IMG/VR virus record: IMGVR_UViG_3300009164_005523
Location: 1 to 34,789 of that record
Direction: 5' to 3' (one strand)
DNA: 34,789 bases
Source: a virus
Under the pieces are notes generated by a model. It was not told the DNA's origin, ran no database searches, and was given only the letters and a program-made list of their open reading frames with translations. A program made the translations under genes and the position numbers. Each line of letters begins with the position of its first letter. The first letter of the stretch is position 1. Shown one piece after another: positions 13,978 through 21,145 of this stretch.

Positions 13978-15050
13978 TTTAGGTTTTCCAATAGTGGAGT
14001 TGCCGAAAAGAAATTCTCTTCTAGGTGCTGTTGTTGGCGCTCAATGACTTCAGTGAGACTGTCAAAGTCTGCCATGGTTTGTTTGATCAACATGATCAAT
14101 TGGTCTTTGTTGGCAAGATAACTATCCCAAGAACTGGTCCAGGCACTGGGGTACTTACTGTTGGGCAAGTACATTTCGCTGTAACTAAGTCTATCTGGCA
14201 CCAAAGGCATTGCCCCAACACACAGTCCTTCATAGCAACTAATGCCCAAAGTCTCTTGTAAGTTTGCACTAAACACAATCTTACTTTGTCCCAGTAGCTT
14301 GTGATACTCTGCTTTGGACAATTGTTGTTCTTGACAAACTACCCACTGGTATTCAGGCATGGCTTCTGCCAAGTCCTTGAAGATCTCCACCTGCTTCTCG
14401 GGGGCAATACGATGCGGGAATAGGATTAAATCACGCTTGGGTTGTTTAGAATATTCCAGCAATACATGCTTTAGATATTCCATGGGCCAGCCTGTACGTA
14501 CAATCTTCTTATTGATCAACTGACGATCTAGCCAGAAGTCCTCGGTTGTTTTGTACAGATTGGTTTCAAACATGTCAATGTGAAACTGCGTGGCAAAGTA
14601 GTTGTGATCAGCCGCTTCATAAAATGATTTCTCAGCATGTCTTACCCAAGGAGCATCTCCAATGAGTCTACCTAAGAAATCGTGAGGGTCATATGACCCA
14701 GCATGCCACAGTGCATGAATCGTTACCGGAATACCCAGCAACTCGCTCATGTACTTTAAGTTTATGATGCCGGGATGCCATGCATCAGTAAAGATAAAAT
14801 GACTGCCAGCCTCGACGGATCCTGAGCAAAAAAGTCTTCCAAGCTGTTCAACTTGGTTTGCCTTATAGATATTAGTGCCCCCAAAATTGAGAAACGCACC
14901 AGGAGTAGTGGCGCTAGGAATATCGCCAGGGCCCGATATAACATGAACTTCATGACCTGCTCCTTGTAGTAGACGTGGGATGTGATCTTTCCATTGGCCG
15001 GTATAACGGCTTTCAACAGATTCTAAATCGATTAAAAAAATCTTACTCAT
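13974..15050 (-). CDS. GT4-like (GT-B fold) glycosyltransferase
   Basis: A 358-residue protein with features of GT-B glycosyltransferases. The second domain has LFPHRIAPEKQVEIFKDLA (about 210-228), a common nucleotide-sugar-site lead-in, and an E-x7-E motif in ETLGISCYE (Glu266 and Glu274) followed by GLCVGAMPLVPDR. The N-terminal domain begins MSKIFLIDLESVESRYTGQW. It lies in the dpdA operon, 8 bp after the 70-residue gene. Phage GT-B enzymes can glucosylate DNA bases, as T4 alpha-gt and beta-gt do, or decorate virion or host glycans; which applies here is open. Confidence 0.82.
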   Translation of the reverse strand: MSKIFLIDLESVESRYTGQWKDHIPRLLQGAGHEVHVISGPGDIPSATTPGAFLNFGGTNIYKANQVEQLGRLFCSGSVEAGSHFIFTDAWHPGIINLKYMSELLGIPVTIHALWHAGSYDPHDFLGRLIGDAPWVRHAEKSFYEAADHNYFATQFHIDMFETNLYKTTEDFWLDRQLINKKIVRTGWPMEYLKHVLLEYSKQPKRDLILFPHRIAPEKQVEIFKDLAEAMPEYQWVVCQEQQLSKAEYHKLLGQSKIVFSANLQETLGISCYEGLCVGAMPLVPDRLSYSEMYLPNSKYPSAWTSSWDSYLANKDQLIMLIKQTMADFDSLTEVIERQQQHLEENFFSATPLLENLK

Positions 15051-15058
15051 CCCTGATC

Positions 15059-15271
15059 CTATCGATTGTTATGTTCTGCCCTTGCATTGCGATTCTTTCG
15101 GCGTAGGTACGCTTCATACTTGCCCCATGTACTGCCGGGCTTGTATAGATCCGCCTCGTTAAAGGGCTTACCTTCGAAACGGCACCAGTCCCGGTACGCA
15201 TCTAGGTCCTCAAAGATTTTTGCCACTTCTGGCTTTAGTCGAAGGTATTTGTTGTTTACTTTAGTAGTCAT
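15059..15271 (-). CDS. Conserved small basic protein, 70 aa
   Basis: The product begins MTTKVNNKYLRLKPEVAKIF, contains WCRFEGKPFNEADLYKPGS, and ends in a very basic tail (LRRKNRNARAEHNNR). I believe similar proteins occur in other phages, but no function is known. It lies in the dpdA operon, between the T-fold-like gene and the glycosyltransferase. The basic tail could bind nucleic acid (inference). Confidence 0.68.
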   Translation of the reverse strand: MTTKVNNKYLRLKPEVAKIFEDLDAYRDWCRFEGKPFNEADLYKPGSTWGKYEAYLRRKNRNARAEHNNR

Positions 15272-15291
15272 ACTTTCACCTGTTTGTATTA

Positions 15292-15681
15292 TTAAAACTT
15301 AATGAAGCAGCCATTTTCGCCGTCTTCACTTACTTCAATCCAAATCTCACGACCTGGATACCTTGCTGAGATTGTTGCATTTAAATCCTCTGCAATCATC
15401 TCACATGATTTAAAGTCAAGTTCAAGGGTGCCATCATTGTAGCATTTCTCGAGCCAACGTTTAAACTGGATAAATTCAATGTCACGGTCATCGTGAAACA
15501 CTTGAATGTAAACTTTAAAATGGAAAATATGTCTATGTGAGTTAGCCAGGAAGCTGACGTCATATTCTCCTGCTGTGCAGAGATTGGGATCTGTTGCCGC
15601 CGCCGGATAGCGATGAATGCCTTCCTTGCGAAAGGTAACCCAAATCATCTTGTTAGGTCTGATATCTGTTTTGATAATCAT
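15292..15681 (-). CDS. Possible second QueD/PTPS-type T-fold protein, 129 aa
   Basis: Not a confident family match, but the order of features resembles the PTPS/QueD T-fold: SHRHIFHFKVYI near residues 48-59 (strand with His), DRDIEFIQFKRWLEKC (like DF..LK..L), LELDFKSCEMIAEDL (like LDH..... E.LA), and IWIEVSEDGENGCFI at the C-terminus (like V.V.ET). Zinc-binding HxxxHGH is absent, so it may be a non-catalytic or repurposed relative. The start overlaps the preceding stop as ATGA. It lies in the dpdA operon, fitting a pterin or deazaguanine link. Confidence 0.5.
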   Translation of the reverse strand: MIIKTDIRPNKMIWVTFRKEGIHRYPAAATDPNLCTAGEYDVSFLANSHRHIFHFKVYIQVFHDDRDIEFIQFKRWLEKCYNDGTLELDFKSCEMIAEDLNATISARYPGREIWIEVSEDGENGCFIKF

Positions 15682-16196
15682 AATGTTGTGTCCTGTGTAT
15701 ATTGATCCCAGTGGGTATAAGTTTTGTTAGTCATGAGGTCATGCAGTTGATGAGTCCACACGCCGGGGTTTGTTGCACCCCAGGTACGGTCATCAATTTT
15801 AATAGTTGTGTTATAATTGTACAATCCAATGTAGGGCAGTTTAACACTGATCATTGGCACAAAACGATTGTGCTCACATAGTCCGCTTTCCAGTAGACCT
15901 TCCGCTTGTTGAGCGTCTAAGTCTAGGGTACACCAGAAGCCAGCTTCTAAACAAGCCTTGATCATCTGCTCCCAGGGGAACCAAGCATCATAGTTGTTGA
16001 TACCAATGTTGGGGAAACTTTGGCTAGTGCCAAAATAGATGTGAGTAACTTTATTCTCACGGGCATGAGCAAGGATCTCTTCCACTGGCTGTACACCCAC
16101 AACAAACAGTGTAAACATGTCATAGCATACAGTGTGTTCAACTTCGAACCCTGTAAAATACTTAACGGCTTGCCGCTCTTCTGTGTTTAGTCCCAT
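15678..16196 (-). CDS. Conserved unknown protein in the dpdA operon, 172 aa
   Basis: The product begins MGLNTEERQAVKYFTGFEVE. It has blocks that look like a folded enzyme: VTHIYFGTSQSFPNIG, GFWCTLDLDAQQAEGLLESG, and HNRFVPMISVKLPYIGLYNY. I recall similar uncharacterised proteins in aquatic T4-like phages, but can assign no family. Its ATG lies inside the last codons of the dehydrogenase gene (10-bp overlap) and its stop overlaps the next start (ATGA). The tight coupling suggests it works with its neighbours. Confidence 0.72.
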   Translation of the reverse strand: MGLNTEERQAVKYFTGFEVEHTVCYDMFTLFVVGVQPVEEILAHARENKVTHIYFGTSQSFPNIGINNYDAWFPWEQMIKACLEAGFWCTLDLDAQQAEGLLESGLCEHNRFVPMISVKLPYIGLYNYNTTIKIDDRTWGATNPGVWTHQLHDLMTNKTYTHWDQYTQDTTL

Positions 16197-17077
16197 TTGA
16201 TATATCCTCTATTGTAGCCGCTTGGACGATCCTTACCATCCGCAAACGCTTGTTGCCATTGTGTACTACGAGTATAACACTTTGTCCAGAACTTGTCAAC
16301 ATTAATATGACCAGTCTCAATCATCCAAACTGCATCTCTCATACGTTGATGAAAATTTGGATTACGTGGGCTTGGCCGAATGGTTGTACAGGCTTTCCAA
16401 AGTTGTTGCTGTGCTTCATTTTTATTAATTGTTTTACCAACACCGTCAATTATCAGTGCATTGTTATTTAGGCTAATATCGGCACCCAGTTCATATTTTC
16501 CGCTGAGATCGATTACTACATCATAACTTTTGGTAGAACTCGAGGACAATCGATTGTCCCATAGATCAGAGTTGCTAGATCCTATGACATCAACAGTGAT
16601 GCCAGGCCACATCATTGATAACTTGTGAAATGCCACCCACGCAAGAAAGCCACTGCCTAGGATCACGATGTTGCCATGCTGTCTATCTTTGATTTGTTCA
16701 TATGCTTGGCTTACTATGTTGATGCCACAGGCCACAGGCTCGATGATGTATCTTGGATGCGCTTCGGGAATCCACACATATTCGTTTTCACGTACATTGT
16801 AGTAGTCTGCATAGGCAGGCTCGCCTCTTGTGGCAACAAAATCTCCAACTTCGATATTGAGAACTTTACTGCCAACCTTGACCACTTGTGCAAGTCCTTC
16901 ATGACCTTGCATACTCAATGGCAGCGGACCGAAGTCACCCAGCATCATATCAATGTCACTGCGACACACACCTGTCATGACGGCCTTGACAAATATATCA
17001 GCGTCGCCCAAGTCGGGATTGTCATAAGTTACTTCTTCAAAGTAACCTTGCCCTGTGGTTTGTAAACAACGTGTCAT
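16187..17077 (-). CDS. Zinc-type alcohol dehydrogenase-like (MDR family) oxidoreductase
   Basis: The 296-residue product has the MDR N-terminal catalytic-domain signature: GVCRSDIDM (Cys38, catalytic zinc ligand), GHEGLAQVVKVGSKV (His59/Glu60), and EPVACGIN (Glu113, third ligand region). A Rossmann segment VILGSGFLAWVA follows. The structural-zinc four-Cys loop is missing and the total is shorter than the usual 340 residues. Expected to oxidise or reduce an alcohol/aldehyde or sugar with NAD(P). The ATG at 17077 overlaps the Gfo/Idh-like stop (ATGA); an upstream in-frame ATG lies inside that gene. Substrate unknown. Confidence 0.85.
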   Translation of the reverse strand: MTRCLQTTGQGYFEEVTYDNPDLGDADIFVKAVMTGVCRSDIDMMLGDFGPLPLSMQGHEGLAQVVKVGSKVLNIEVGDFVATRGEPAYADYYNVRENEYVWIPEAHPRYIIEPVACGINIVSQAYEQIKDRQHGNIVILGSGFLAWVAFHKLSMMWPGITVDVIGSSNSDLWDNRLSSSSTKSYDVVIDLSGKYELGADISLNNNALIIDGVGKTINKNEAQQQLWKACTTIRPSPRNPNFHQRMRDAVWMIETGHINVDKFWTKCYTRSTQWQQAFADGKDRPSGYNRGYIKWD

Positions 17078-17961
17078 AGTAGTTCTATTTGTTTGTGAAT
17101 CCATACATCTTGTCTGCATTGGTCTTTCCAGTACTCATCATTATTTAGGTTCGTAACAGCAGACACAATCATTTTTTTGTAAGCACTTTCTGGACATAGA
17201 CCTAGTTCATGCCTTATTGAAGATGACTTAGTTTCAAATGTAATACTACTGTCATCTGCAACATCATCCTTCCAGTTGGCAGTCAGTATCCATGAGGTAT
17301 TACCATTTTTAAATTCAAACTCACAGAAATCATCTACGTTATAAATGCCATCATGATTGACAGTGCCGTAGTCTGTGGACGTGACGTCTTTTAAATTGTG
17401 TCGTTGTTCAGCCAAGGAAAATAACTTGTCACCATCTGCGTAGTTGGTCAATGCACAGTAGTAACTCAGCATGTGGGGGATAAGGTCTCGACTGACTCCA
17501 CCAAACGCTTTGATCTTGGTGGTAAACCAACTACCTGGATTAGGTATTCTATTTTTACTATTCCACTTAATGGTTACTTTACTGGCATTACTGGCCAAAT
17601 CTCGAAATGCTGAAATTTCATCACGGTGTTGATTATTCTTCACCATGGCGATGCAAGTGCTGGGGAAATCATTGACTAGTTTTTGCCAAGCAATGTTATC
17701 AACTACCCCAGGCTTTTCTACAAAGACAATGTCGGAACAACTGGCCACTAACCTAGCGATTTTATCATGCGTGAAGTTGGGTGTGCAGATGTTGACAATA
17801 TTAAATTGTCGATGTACAGCCACTGCTTCTGTTACATCAGTAAAATCTGCACCTTTGTTGGGATCTGCATCAACAGTTATTACTTGGTAACCGAGGCTGG
17901 TCAACACTGGCTTGTACACAGCTTGACCAAATCCCATGCCTACTATAAGGCTTTTTTTCAT
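17074..17961 (-). CDS. Gfo/Idh/MocA-type NAD(P)-dependent oxidoreductase
   Basis: The 295-residue product starts MKKSLIVGMGFGQAVYKPVL with a Gly-rich nucleotide-binding turn, then VNICTPNFTH (56-65) and the family hallmark EKP at 82-84, followed by a C-terminal half typical of sugar oxidoreductases. Members act on sugars, sugar nucleotides or inositols. It starts three bases after the dpdA stop and overlaps the MDR dehydrogenase, so the two redox enzymes are co-produced with the base-insertion enzyme. Whether they act on a sugar for the glycosyltransferase or on the modified base is open. Confidence 0.82.
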   Translation of the reverse strand: MKKSLIVGMGFGQAVYKPVLTSLGYQVITVDADPNKGADFTDVTEAVAVHRQFNIVNICTPNFTHDKIARLVASCSDIVFVEKPGVVDNIAWQKLVNDFPSTCIAMVKNNQHRDEISAFRDLASNASKVTIKWNSKNRIPNPGSWFTTKIKAFGGVSRDLIPHMLSYYCALTNYADGDKLFSLAEQRHNLKDVTSTDYGTVNHDGIYNVDDFCEFEFKNGNTSWILTANWKDDVADDSSITFETKSSSIRHELGLCPESAYKKMIVSAVTNLNNDEYWKDQCRQDVWIHKQIELL

Positions 17962-17964
17962 AGC

Positions 17965-19428
17965 TTACTCGAAGAAGTTGTTGTAGGAGGTTGTTGCGTT
18001 GAGAGTTTTTTTGCCAATATAACCACGTGTACCGACAATGCTCATCCAGTATCTGCTGTATTCTTCCACCAATTGATCTGCACGACCACGGTCGCTGGTG
18101 GCAAAGATATCTTCAACAATATCTCGGAAGAATTTTAAGTCGCCTTCTGTTTGAACTAGCATGCTAGGTTTAGCACCTGCATCATATTGTCTATTGGCTT
18201 CTTGCACTGCGTAAAGGTGTGTCCACACATTGTGACCCATTTGTATGGCATAGCTAAAACTATCCCAGCTAGTCTTGCCTTCCTTGCCAATTTTATTTAG
18301 ATCACCGGGTGCATAGATACAAATGTCTTTCATTGCAGTGCGTTGTATAATGGGACTGTTGATAAAATTAGGAAACTGTCCATCTTGCATCACTGCATCA
18401 CGGAAGCGACGAGTGTCGGAGGAATACTTTTTATCATCAACACTGGGGCTCATGCGATAACTCCACTTTTGTTGATCAGTGGTGTCTACTTCGTAATATA
18501 TCTGACCATTTGCTGTGGCCAAGAATGGACTTGCACAGTCAAAGCTGATGGTGAAGTTTTCGTTGTGATGTTTGCGAACAGCACGTTGGACATCTGTCAG
18601 CAAGGTTGCCCACTCTAGTTTACTAGTGCCCAAGAAGTGCATCCAGTCGTGAATGCCTTTTTCCAACAAGTTGTCGAATCTAAGAGCAACAAGACGTTTG
18701 AGTGTCAGGTGAATGTCACACATGTTCTGGCCGCCCATGGCCCAACCATTGAAGTGGCGACCTGGATACTGCTTGGGATCGCAGTACTTCTTCATGTGCT
18801 GATACCAACCATCTGCATCAGTGTGATTCTCGCCTTGGAGAACGTTTAGGAATTTACAGTTACCGTTACGATTATTAATGAACCAATCATTGTTAATAAA
18901 CGTACCTTGCACGGCTTCGTCATAGGTAGTGATGCCTGTGGCCTTTTGTCCAGCAGGACTACGAGCGACCCAAGCTGGAATATCAAGTCCCATGCCATAG
19001 TCCATGTAGGCATCCATCCACGTCAGTACTTGTTCACGCTTCTTCTGTGCCTTGGGACAGTTGGGGTCTTTCCAATTGCCTTCCCACACGCCTTTACCAA
19101 TTTGGAATCCGCCTGAGTCACCCAGCAAAAATGTATTTGCTCGGTCTCTGTTGCGGATCATGTCTTCCTTGGGAGAGTGCTTGTTGACATCTAATTCAGC
19201 ATGTCCTGCCGAGTACAAACTCCACTTGTATGTAAAGTATCCTTGATCAGCATTGAGCCAATTCATTCCCTCTACACCATGTTCAAAGTCTGCAGGTATG
19301 CGAGCAGGGTCGACATAGGTAGGATCGTGTCGTTGCTTGCCCACATACGTGGCGTAGAAACCGCTGAGGGCTGGCAAAAAGACTGCGTAGTCACTTTGCA
19401 AAGCGGTTAAGTTATCTTTATCGAACAT
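17965..19428 (-). CDS. dpdA: DpdA-like DNA 7-deazaguanine transglycosylase (TGT family)
   Basis: A tRNA-guanine transglycosylase homologue of the DpdA kind, which exchanges guanine in phage DNA for a 7-deazaguanine base. In 487 residues the TGT landmarks are visible in order: LLGDSGGFQIG (101-111, catalytic-base Asp104), LNVLQGE (194-200, like the TGT GIVQGG), GWAMGG (228-233, like GLAVGE), and SFDCASPF (295-302, probable nucleophile Asp297). The C-terminal zinc site and RNA-binding part of tRNA TGTs are not recognisable. No Shine-Dalgarno precedes the ATG at 19428, and the promoter upstream would start transcription at about that ATG. It heads an operon of eight genes. Confidence 0.87.
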   Translation of the reverse strand: MFDKDNLTALQSDYAVFLPALSGFYATYVGKQRHDPTYVDPARIPADFEHGVEGMNWLNADQGYFTYKWSLYSAGHAELDVNKHSPKEDMIRNRDRANTFLLGDSGGFQIGKGVWEGNWKDPNCPKAQKKREQVLTWMDAYMDYGMGLDIPAWVARSPAGQKATGITTYDEAVQGTFINNDWFINNRNGNCKFLNVLQGENHTDADGWYQHMKKYCDPKQYPGRHFNGWAMGGQNMCDIHLTLKRLVALRFDNLLEKGIHDWMHFLGTSKLEWATLLTDVQRAVRKHHNENFTISFDCASPFLATANGQIYYEVDTTDQQKWSYRMSPSVDDKKYSSDTRRFRDAVMQDGQFPNFINSPIIQRTAMKDICIYAPGDLNKIGKEGKTSWDSFSYAIQMGHNVWTHLYAVQEANRQYDAGAKPSMLVQTEGDLKFFRDIVEDIFATSDRGRADQLVEEYSRYWMSIVGTRGYIGKKTLNATTSYNNFFE

Positions 19429-19434
19429 GTATGT

Positions 19435-19463
19435 AATATACTTTATATAAGAGTTAAAGTCAA
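19435..19463 (-). promoter_or_regulatory. sigma70-like promoter for the dpdA operon
   Basis: Minus-strand TTGACT (19463-19458), a 17-bp spacer and TATATT (19440-19435). The predicted transcription start falls about 6-7 bp further on, at or within a base of the dpdA ATG, implying a leaderless or nearly leaderless message. Confidence 0.62.
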
Positions 19464-19466
19464 GAG

Positions 19467-20198
19467 TTATTTAGACAATGCCATGATGTAGTAGCTGTAG
19501 TTGACTAGGCCACTGTCCAATTCAAAACACATGATACCATCGGCAATCTTTAGCTTGGTTGTCTTGGCATTGGCGCTTAGATTTAGAATCTTTTGGAATG
19601 TCTGCACAGGATATTGGACTACACCATTCAGCTTGCCACTGACGCCAGTGGCGAATGTAAACGAGCCGCCGTGCGTGGCTGGTGTACCAAAGGTAATGAC
19701 CAGCTTGTCGCCATCTTGTTTGAGCATAAAACTTTGCTCTGAATTATTAGCACCAGCCTGCATGTTAAACCGTTGAATGCTACTCACCGGAGGAACAACT
19801 TCGATTGCCCATGGCACACTCTTTAACTTGACAGTCTTGACAAGAGTCTCAACCAATGTCTGGCTCATAAAGCGATAACTGTTGGTAAAGTCACCAGCGG
19901 CATTGCTGAACACTACCTTGCTCAACTTGCCGTCATCGTCGTTGACTAGGTTGATCTTTTCGTTTTCTTTGTACTCTGGGCACTTTAGAATATAATCCAG
20001 CAGTTCTAGTTGACCTAGACCGTAGACTAGTTCGCTGTCACCAATCTTTAACGAAGTGGTGGCTTGTACTACCGCAGTCTTGTCCACGGCCGCACTTTGA
20101 ATAGTCATGCCGTCTGGTGCTTGTGTGATGTGCAATGCAGGGAATACACCCACACTGTGAACATATTTAATTAGGTCTTGTAATGCGTCTTTGATCAT
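19467..20198 (-). CDS. 45: Sliding clamp (DNA polymerase processivity factor, T4 gp45-like)
   Basis: The 243-residue product has the length (T4 gp45 is 228) and alternating strand pattern of phage clamps, beginning MIKDALQDLIKYVHSVG and ending with a strand-rich INxSxYI-type tail (LVNYSYYIMALSK). It would form a trimeric ring tethering gp43 and, in T4, also activating late transcription. It lies last in the replication operon, its ATG overlapping the methyltransferase stop. gp44, a clamp loader subunit, is encoded at the right edge. Confidence 0.85.
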   Translation of the reverse strand: MIKDALQDLIKYVHSVGVFPALHITQAPDGMTIQSAAVDKTAVVQATTSLKIGDSELVYGLGQLELLDYILKCPEYKENEKINLVNDDDGKLSKVVFSNAAGDFTNSYRFMSQTLVETLVKTVKLKSVPWAIEVVPPVSSIQRFNMQAGANNSEQSFMLKQDGDKLVITFGTPATHGGSFTFATGVSGKLNGVVQYPVQTFQKILNLSANAKTTKLKIADGIMCFELDSGLVNYSYYIMALSK

Positions 20199-21145
20199 GA
20201 TTGGCTTTCTTCCTTAGGGTTAGATATAGTAATTAGACGATCTAGAGTCTGAGTATCAAGTTTTTCGTAATTCTCAGGCACCATGCCGTAGATGGAGTCA
20301 TTTCCGAGTTTTTGGAACAACATACATGTAGACCTCGGAGCATCATCTACAGTAATCTTTAATGGTACGAAATTTTCTCTTCGCACCAAATCTATAAATT
20401 TCCAGCGATCCATGTACGCCCAATGCTTTTGTTCGATCCAAGCATAGTCTTCGCTGTTGAATGCATCTGCAAAATTAATCATTGCTCTGCCACCAGGCTT
20501 CAGCACACGATTAATTTCTTTGAGCATGGCTGAAATCTCATCTGGAGGCAACATGGGAAAGGTTGCCCAACTGAATACAAATTCTACACTGGCATCGGCC
20601 ATGCCCTGTAACTCCTTCATCTTGACAGTTACAAAGCGCATGCGATCCATTTCAAAAAAGAAAGGATTGTAGCCTTCACGCACGTAGTCAAACAATTGAG
20701 GATTGATGTCTGCACACACAATCGGACTGAAGCTGGCCAACTCTCGTTTCCATACACCTCGACCAGAACCTAGATACAAACAACTGTACAAGTGGTCGGA
20801 GTGCATGCGTAGCAGGTGTATTGCAAAGTCTAACTCAGTGGGTTTGCAGTCATACAATGTATCAAGGTATGTCACATGCCAAGCCGGACTGCGTCTGAAC
20901 CAACTATCTTTGGCCACATCGCTGTGATAAAATTCTTCTTGTTTGGTCACTAGCCACTGTTGATATGGAATCAAGTCAAAGAATACTTTAGTCCTGGCTT
21001 CGGTGATACTCTGTCCATATTCAGTCAAATGCGGACCCACTGGTAATCTGTGTAAGTTTTTGGCCCAGTGGTCTACAAACTCATCAAACCTAGTTTGTTG
21101 ATCTACTGTTAACAGCCATGCACGATATAACTCTGGAGGGGTCAT
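20195..21145 (-). CDS. Class I SAM-dependent methyltransferase-like protein
   Basis: The 316-residue product has a long N-terminal extension of about 110 residues, then a Rossmann-type core: LYLGSGRGVWKREL (motif I, with SG in place of the usual CG), IVCADINPQ (motif II acid), VEFVFSWATFPML (motif IV region) and INRVLKPGGRAMINF (the common post-motif strand). The substrate is unknown; the target could be DNA, RNA or a small molecule. It lies between gp43 and gp45, with ATGA overlaps on both sides, where T4-like phages usually keep replication genes. Confidence 0.75.
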   Translation of the reverse strand: MTPPELYRAWLLTVDQQTRFDEFVDHWAKNLHRLPVGPHLTEYGQSITEARTKVFFDLIPYQQWLVTKQEEFYHSDVAKDSWFRRSPAWHVTYLDTLYDCKPTELDFAIHLLRMHSDHLYSCLYLGSGRGVWKRELASFSPIVCADINPQLFDYVREGYNPFFFEMDRMRFVTVKMKELQGMADASVEFVFSWATFPMLPPDEISAMLKEINRVLKPGGRAMINFADAFNSEDYAWIEQKHWAYMDRWKFIDLVRRENFVPLKITVDDAPRSTCMLFQKLGNDSIYGMVPENYEKLDTQTLDRLITISNPKEESQS

